A program made the translations under genes and the position numbers. 64,000 nt of DNA from an uncultured SAR86 cluster bacterium (GTDB lineage Bacteria; Pseudomonadota; Gammaproteobacteria; Magnimaribacterales; D2472). Location: positions 1 through 64,000 of the forward strand of contig CABYCL010000001.1 of assembly GCA_902517505.1 (NCBI GenBank). Reading direction: 5' to 3'. Shown one piece after another: positions 59,862-64,000 of this stretch (position 1 is its first letter; every line of letters begins with the position of its first letter). The notes under the pieces were generated by a model. That model saw only the letters and a program-made list of their open reading frames with translations. It did not search any database and had not been told where the DNA came from.

Positions 59862-61094
59862 TTAATTAAATGTATTTTGAATATGTTTAGTAATACTCCT
59901 AAACATTGCTATATGAGCAGCTTTTGAATATTCTTTTTCAGACCTAAATCTATGGTTAGAAGATGTTTTTGCAATTACAACATTTGATACTGGATCAACA
60001 TAAATAAACTGATTAAATATTCCGTGAGCTGTGTAGTCAGTTAGTGGATCTCCTGGAATCCACCACTGATAGCCATACCCCCATTCACTTGAAGAGAGAT
60101 CTCCAGCATTTGGCATCAAATGAGGTGCATCTGGTGTATGAGATTTAAGAACCCATGATTTAGGAACAATTTGTTCGCCATCCCAGCTGCCTTCATTTAA
60201 ATATAATTGTCCGAATTTAGAAAAGTCCCTTAATGTAGCGTTTAGGCCTCCAAGTGCCATATCTGTACCAGTTTTATCAGCTATATAATAAGCATCACTT
60301 TCTGTTCCGATCTTGCTCCAAATTCTTTTATATAAATATTCTCTTAAGGGCATATCGGTAACTGATTCAAGAATCATTCCCAATACTTGAGTATCAAGAC
60401 TTACATAATGATTATAGGTTCCTTGTTTTTTTCCATTTTTAAGGGTTTTTGCAAAATCTCTAAATGAGGATCCTTTTGCTGTAGCTCTAGCAAATCTATT
60501 TATATCTGAATTTGGATCTGCATAATCCTCATTGAATTCTATACCAGATGACATTTGAAGAAGATTTTTAATCTTAACATCCTCATATCCAGTTCCTTCA
60601 AAGTCATCCAGATATATAGAGACACTATCATCAATGCTTTTTATTAATCCTTCCTCGATAGCTATTCCAAATAGTGCTGACAAATATGATTTTGAAACAG
60701 AAAAAGCAATGTGTTTGCTATCTTTTGTATTGCCGTTCCAATATTTCTCGAATAACATTTTTCCATCATGCAAAATTATGAGCCCATCAGTATGAAAATG
60801 GTCAAGTCCCTCTATCAAATTTAATTGTTCTCCTTCAAACTCATAAGAATTTGGTAATTCAAAATCTTCTTTTTCAAATACAAAAGTTTTTTCAGATGCT
60901 GATATTGGATTAGAGGTGTCAAAAACTTTATTAATACTTATAAAATTTTTTGCAATTGATTTTTCGTTATATAGAGTTGCTAGCTTATAAAGTTTATAAA
61001 TATTAGGACTATACATAACAATTGCCAAAACAAGTATTGCTAAAATAACAATTAAAAATTTACTCATTAAAAATGTTTCCCCCACTAAATCCAT
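59862..61094 (-). CDS. Serine hydrolase, beta-lactamase/class C penicillin-binding-like
   Basis: FSVSKSYLSALFGIAIEEG (SxxK), YNHYVSLDTQVLG (YxN-like), ends with HGIFNQFIYVDP; true start probably MSKFLIV. Confidence 0.9.
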   Translation of the reverse strand: MDLVGETFLMSKFLIVILAILVLAIVMYSPNIYKLYKLATLYNEKSIAKNFISINKVFDTSNPISASEKTFVFEKEDFELPNSYEFEGEQLNLIEGLDHFHTDGLIILHDGKMLFEKYWNGNTKDSKHIAFSVSKSYLSALFGIAIEEGLIKSIDDSVSIYLDDFEGTGYEDVKIKNLLQMSSGIEFNEDYADPNSDINRFARATAKGSSFRDFAKTLKNGKKQGTYNHYVSLDTQVLGMILESVTDMPLREYLYKRIWSKIGTESDAYYIADKTGTDMALGGLNATLRDFSKFGQLYLNEGSWDGEQIVPKSWVLKSHTPDAPHLMPNAGDLSSSEWGYGYQWWIPGDPLTDYTAHGIFNQFIYVDPVSNVVIAKTSSNHRFRSEKEYSKAAHIAMFRSITKHIQNTFN

Positions 61095-61444
61095 TGATCA
61101 TTTGGCGCTGTTAATTCATCAACTTTATCGCCAGTATTTAGAACCCCCCTAGGCTCAACCAACATTATACTTGCTTCTTCTTCAGAATATGGTCTATGCC
61201 TTACTCCTTTAGGAACTACTATCATTTCACCTTCATTTAACTCGATTAATTCGGTTTCAAATTCAATAAACATCTTGCCCTTTATTACAATAAATACTTC
61301 ATCTGTATCATTGTGCTGATGCCATATAAAATCATTTTGAATCTTTACAAGTTTAAATTGATAGTCATTTAGCTCTGCAATAACTTTTGGGGACCATTGA
61401 TCTGAAAATTTTTTAAATTTATTTTTGAAATTAATTTTTTTCAT
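61085..61444 (-). CDS. Cupin domain protein
   Basis: IWHQHNDTDEVFIVIKGKMFIEFETELIELNEGEMIVVPKGVRHRP. Confidence 0.92.
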   Translation of the reverse strand: MKKINFKNKFKKFSDQWSPKVIAELNDYQFKLVKIQNDFIWHQHNDTDEVFIVIKGKMFIEFETELIELNEGEMIVVPKGVRHRPYSEEEASIMLVEPRGVLNTGDKVDELTAPNDQWI

Positions 61445-61940
61445 ATAGTTGAATTACCTCCTCAAGTTCAGCTGACTTTGTGCCATCATCATTAAAGCTG
61501 ACCATTAGAGGCTTCCATTCTTCATGACCGCAAAGTCTCATCAAACACCCTTCTACCTTTAAGTTTCCATTTTCTAACAGATATAAACTAGATTTAAAAG
61601 ATCTTCCTCGACCTGGATCATATATTTTTCCACCAGATAATTCTTTTGCTCCACTGGTATAGGAAAAATTATCTATCAAATTAATTCCTATTAAACTTCT
61701 TTCTCTCATTGATTTATCTTTATTATTTTTATCAAGGATTGATTCTGGATCTATTCCGTTTTCAACAAATATATGTTCGATTACCGCGCATAATGACTTT
61801 TCACATTCCTTAACATGAACTATGGATTGAGAGGTTAGCCAATATCCAGTCATTGGAAAGTCTTTATTGCTAGCGTTAATAGAGACACATAAACCAGCAA
61901 CTGCTAATAAGTAAAATATCTTGATAGTGGTCTTATTCAT
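61431..61940 (-). CDS. DUF2147-like exported protein
   Basis: Signal peptide; GYWLTSQSIVHVKECEKSLCAVI...GGKIYDPGRGRSFKSSLYLLENGNLKVEGCLM. Confidence 0.78.
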   Translation of the reverse strand: MNKTTIKIFYLLAVAGLCVSINASNKDFPMTGYWLTSQSIVHVKECEKSLCAVIEHIFVENGIDPESILDKNNKDKSMRERSLIGINLIDNFSYTSGAKELSGGKIYDPGRGRSFKSSLYLLENGNLKVEGCLMRLCGHEEWKPLMVSFNDDGTKSAELEEVIQLYEKN

Positions 61941-62490
61941 TTTTTATATTATTAAATATATTAACGATTTTACTCTCTAGTTTATTTTTTGATAAACATA
62001 TTCTATAAGGATTGTCGTCATATACTGGGTTTCCAACAAGCAATTCTTTAGGGCTATTTGTTCTAAATCTCCAACGTGTACCTGTTTCCTTTGATGTAAA
62101 GATGTATTCAATGGGCTTGTTTGTAATTAAATAATTACCTTCATTAAATATATTTTCAAACTGGATGGTTATATCTAATTTAGACCCAAATATTCTATCA
62201 ATGTATTCAACATAGACCTCATTGTTCATATAGCCGCAATCTATAAGACTTGAGATAGTCTTATCTTCAAGGTTAATAACTATTTCTTTATTTAGATCAA
62301 CTTCAATATTTAAAATGTTTGAAAGTTTTTTTATGATCCTGTCTAGCTCTTGCTTTGAAAAACTATTGGAATTAAATTGATTGTTAAAATCCGCAGGAAC
62401 GTTAGGTCCTTTATAAATATTGTTTGATTCTTGAACTTCACATGAAGAAATTATGAAAATAATTGCTACTATTGCAAATATCTTGGGCAT
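61933..62490 (-). CDS. Hypothetical lipoprotein
   Basis: MPKIFAIVAIIFIISSCEV lipobox; no family recognised. Confidence 0.65.
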   Translation of the reverse strand: MPKIFAIVAIIFIISSCEVQESNNIYKGPNVPADFNNQFNSNSFSKQELDRIIKKLSNILNIEVDLNKEIVINLEDKTISSLIDCGYMNNEVYVEYIDRIFGSKLDITIQFENIFNEGNYLITNKPIEYIFTSKETGTRWRFRTNSPKELLVGNPVYDDNPYRICLSKNKLESKIVNIFNNIKNE

Positions 62491-62503
62491 GAACGGATTT
62501 ATA

Positions 62504-63541
62504 TTAGTCTTCCATTAAAAGAATCCAATCTCTTACCATTTCAACTGCTTCTGTATGAGTAAGAGCTCGTCCGGATTCTGGCATCATCACACCAGGATCC
62601 ATTGAAATCATGCGATGCAATAAAATCGATTCTTCTGGTTCTCCAGGAACAATAGAATATTTTAAGCCTCCACTTCCTCTTCCGGTTGCAACCGGTTTTT
62701 TAAATACTCCTAAATTTATGTTTCTCGTTTCATTCAAATGAAGATATAGTCCTGTCGAATTTGCATTGCCGGTCGGGGAGTGACAGTGTCCACAGTTTAT
62801 ATCTAGGTATGATCTTACTCTGTCATTAATATCTTTACTTTCATCTGTCCAATCTACTGGTGAAACTAGGTCTAACGGATATTCATCAATAATTTGTCTG
62901 TTCATCCAATATGTAAGTTGATTAAAGGTGTCTTCTTTGAAAGCAAAGTCTTTGTTTATATTTCTTGCTTTTGGTCCTATGGGGCTAATTTTATCGTCTG
63001 CATCATGGCATTCCTTACATTGATTGACATTAGGTACTCTATATCTAACATCTCTTTCTTCACCCATAAAGTCCGTCCAGGAAACGTTAATAGTTTTTCC
63101 AGCAATTTTTTTAAATGCCTCATTCTGTTCTTTGTTCCATGCATAAGAAACCGCTTCCCACCCTTGATCCTTTTTTAAGAGAAGTCTTGTTTCTAAAAGA
63201 TTTTTTCCTAACTCTGGATTTCTTTCATCAATTGGATAGTAAAAAGTTTTTATTAAAGCAGAGCCTGTTGGAAAATTAAAAACCCAGTCTTCTTGATACT
63301 TTGCTTTTTTTTCATTTGGAACATATACCCATCTTTGTTTATACGAATAATCTGAGAATAAAGTGGAAATTAATTCATAAGGTATAACTTTGTCGTGAGG
63401 GACTTGTGCAGAGGCATCCTTAAAAAATCTAAAATCTGAAAGCTTATCTGGAAATTCTTGAGATAAAATTAATTCTTCATCTACACTATAAATATAAGTG
63501 CATATGAAAAGCACAAAAAAGTGTTTAAGTATTTTTTTCAT
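62504..63541 (-). CDS. SO2930/HNE_0200-type diheme c-type cytochrome-like protein (TIGR03806-like)
   Basis: Two CxxCH motifs: CKECH and CGHCH; DFRFFKDASAQVPHDKVIPYELISTLFSDYSYKQRWVYVP; VPGEPEESILLHRM. Confidence 0.85.
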   Translation of the reverse strand: MKKILKHFFVLFICTYIYSVDEELILSQEFPDKLSDFRFFKDASAQVPHDKVIPYELISTLFSDYSYKQRWVYVPNEKKAKYQEDWVFNFPTGSALIKTFYYPIDERNPELGKNLLETRLLLKKDQGWEAVSYAWNKEQNEAFKKIAGKTINVSWTDFMGEERDVRYRVPNVNQCKECHDADDKISPIGPKARNINKDFAFKEDTFNQLTYWMNRQIIDEYPLDLVSPVDWTDESKDINDRVRSYLDINCGHCHSPTGNANSTGLYLHLNETRNINLGVFKKPVATGRGSGGLKYSIVPGEPEESILLHRMISMDPGVMMPESGRALTHTEAVEMVRDWILLMED

Positions 63542-63543
63542 TA

Positions 63544-63999
63544 CTACTTAATGCCATCAATAGTTATTGACTCTAGAGGATTGATAATGCCTTGAAAATC
63601 TTCTTTTTCTATCTTAATTGGATTAGAAAATCCAAGCATATACTTAATAGGGCTAATTGTAAGAAAGTTTACTTGGCTATCTTCTGAAATAATTAACTTT
63701 TCGTTATCTGGTTGGCCAAATAACATTTGAGATAACGGAACAACCCCATCCCAAAATATATCAGGCATTTTTCCGCTGCTTATTTCAAAAAGAGCTTTGG
63801 CCAACTCTCCAGTTTCAATGTCTGGATCAAAACCACTTGGGCCATAAGTATTATTATGAACCTGAATTCTTTTTGGATGTGGGTAGTAGTTAGGATCATC
63901 AGTTTCGTCTGAGTAAGAAACTATTGAAAGATTTACAGTTCCATTGCCACTCATTAAGTTATTGAAAACTTCTACATCTGAGTTGGCCATAATAATAAT
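63544..63999 (-). CDS. Parallel beta-helix repeat protein, C-terminal part (truncated by window edge)
   Basis: Frame open to window end upstream of the internal Met (III-MANSDVEVFNNLMSGNGTVNLSIVSY); pairs with adjacent SO2930-like gene. Confidence 0.7.
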   Translation of the reverse strand: MIIMANSDVEVFNNLMSGNGTVNLSIVSYSDETDDPNYYPHPKRIQVHNNTYGPSGFDPDIETGELAKALFEISSGKMPDIFWDGVVPLSQMLFGQPDNEKLIISEDSQVNFLTISPIKYMLGFSNPIKIEKEDFQGIINPLESITIDGIK

Positions 64000-64000
64000 G

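Noticed and set aside
1-64000. CRISPR array or rRNA operon
   Set aside because: No regularly spaced direct repeats with unique spacers and no rRNA-like sequence were seen on reading.

Overview
AT-rich, very compact bacterial chromosome segment. Gene content and order resemble a streamlined marine gammaproteobacterium (SAR86-like is my guess from gene content; not verified). Most of the window is core or housekeeping: mutY-yggX, rppH/lgt/thyA/folA, a Vibrio TonB2/TtpC-type exbBD-tonB cluster, efp, argS, yggS-proC-yggT-metX-metW-rdgB, trmB, rpoH, cysQ, lipB-lipA, TRAP transporter genes, uvrD, an ALDH7/lysine dehydrogenase-like pair, and a diheme cytochrome/beta-helix pair at the right edge. The clearest non-core signal is at tRNA-Phe (3394-3469). 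The last 48 bp spanning the anticodon loop to just past CCA are repeated perfectly 1141 bp downstream (4565-4612). The two copies bracket a 1.1-kb segment with one signal-peptide orphan ORF and, next to the tRNA, a cluster of five TTAACACA-type repeats, but no integrase. This looks like a minimal tRNA-integrated mobile element that would need a recombinase in trans. A second signal is that most convergent gene pairs have interlocked stop codons (TTAA/TTAG/CTAG), leaving no intergenic space. No rRNA or CRISPR array was seen.
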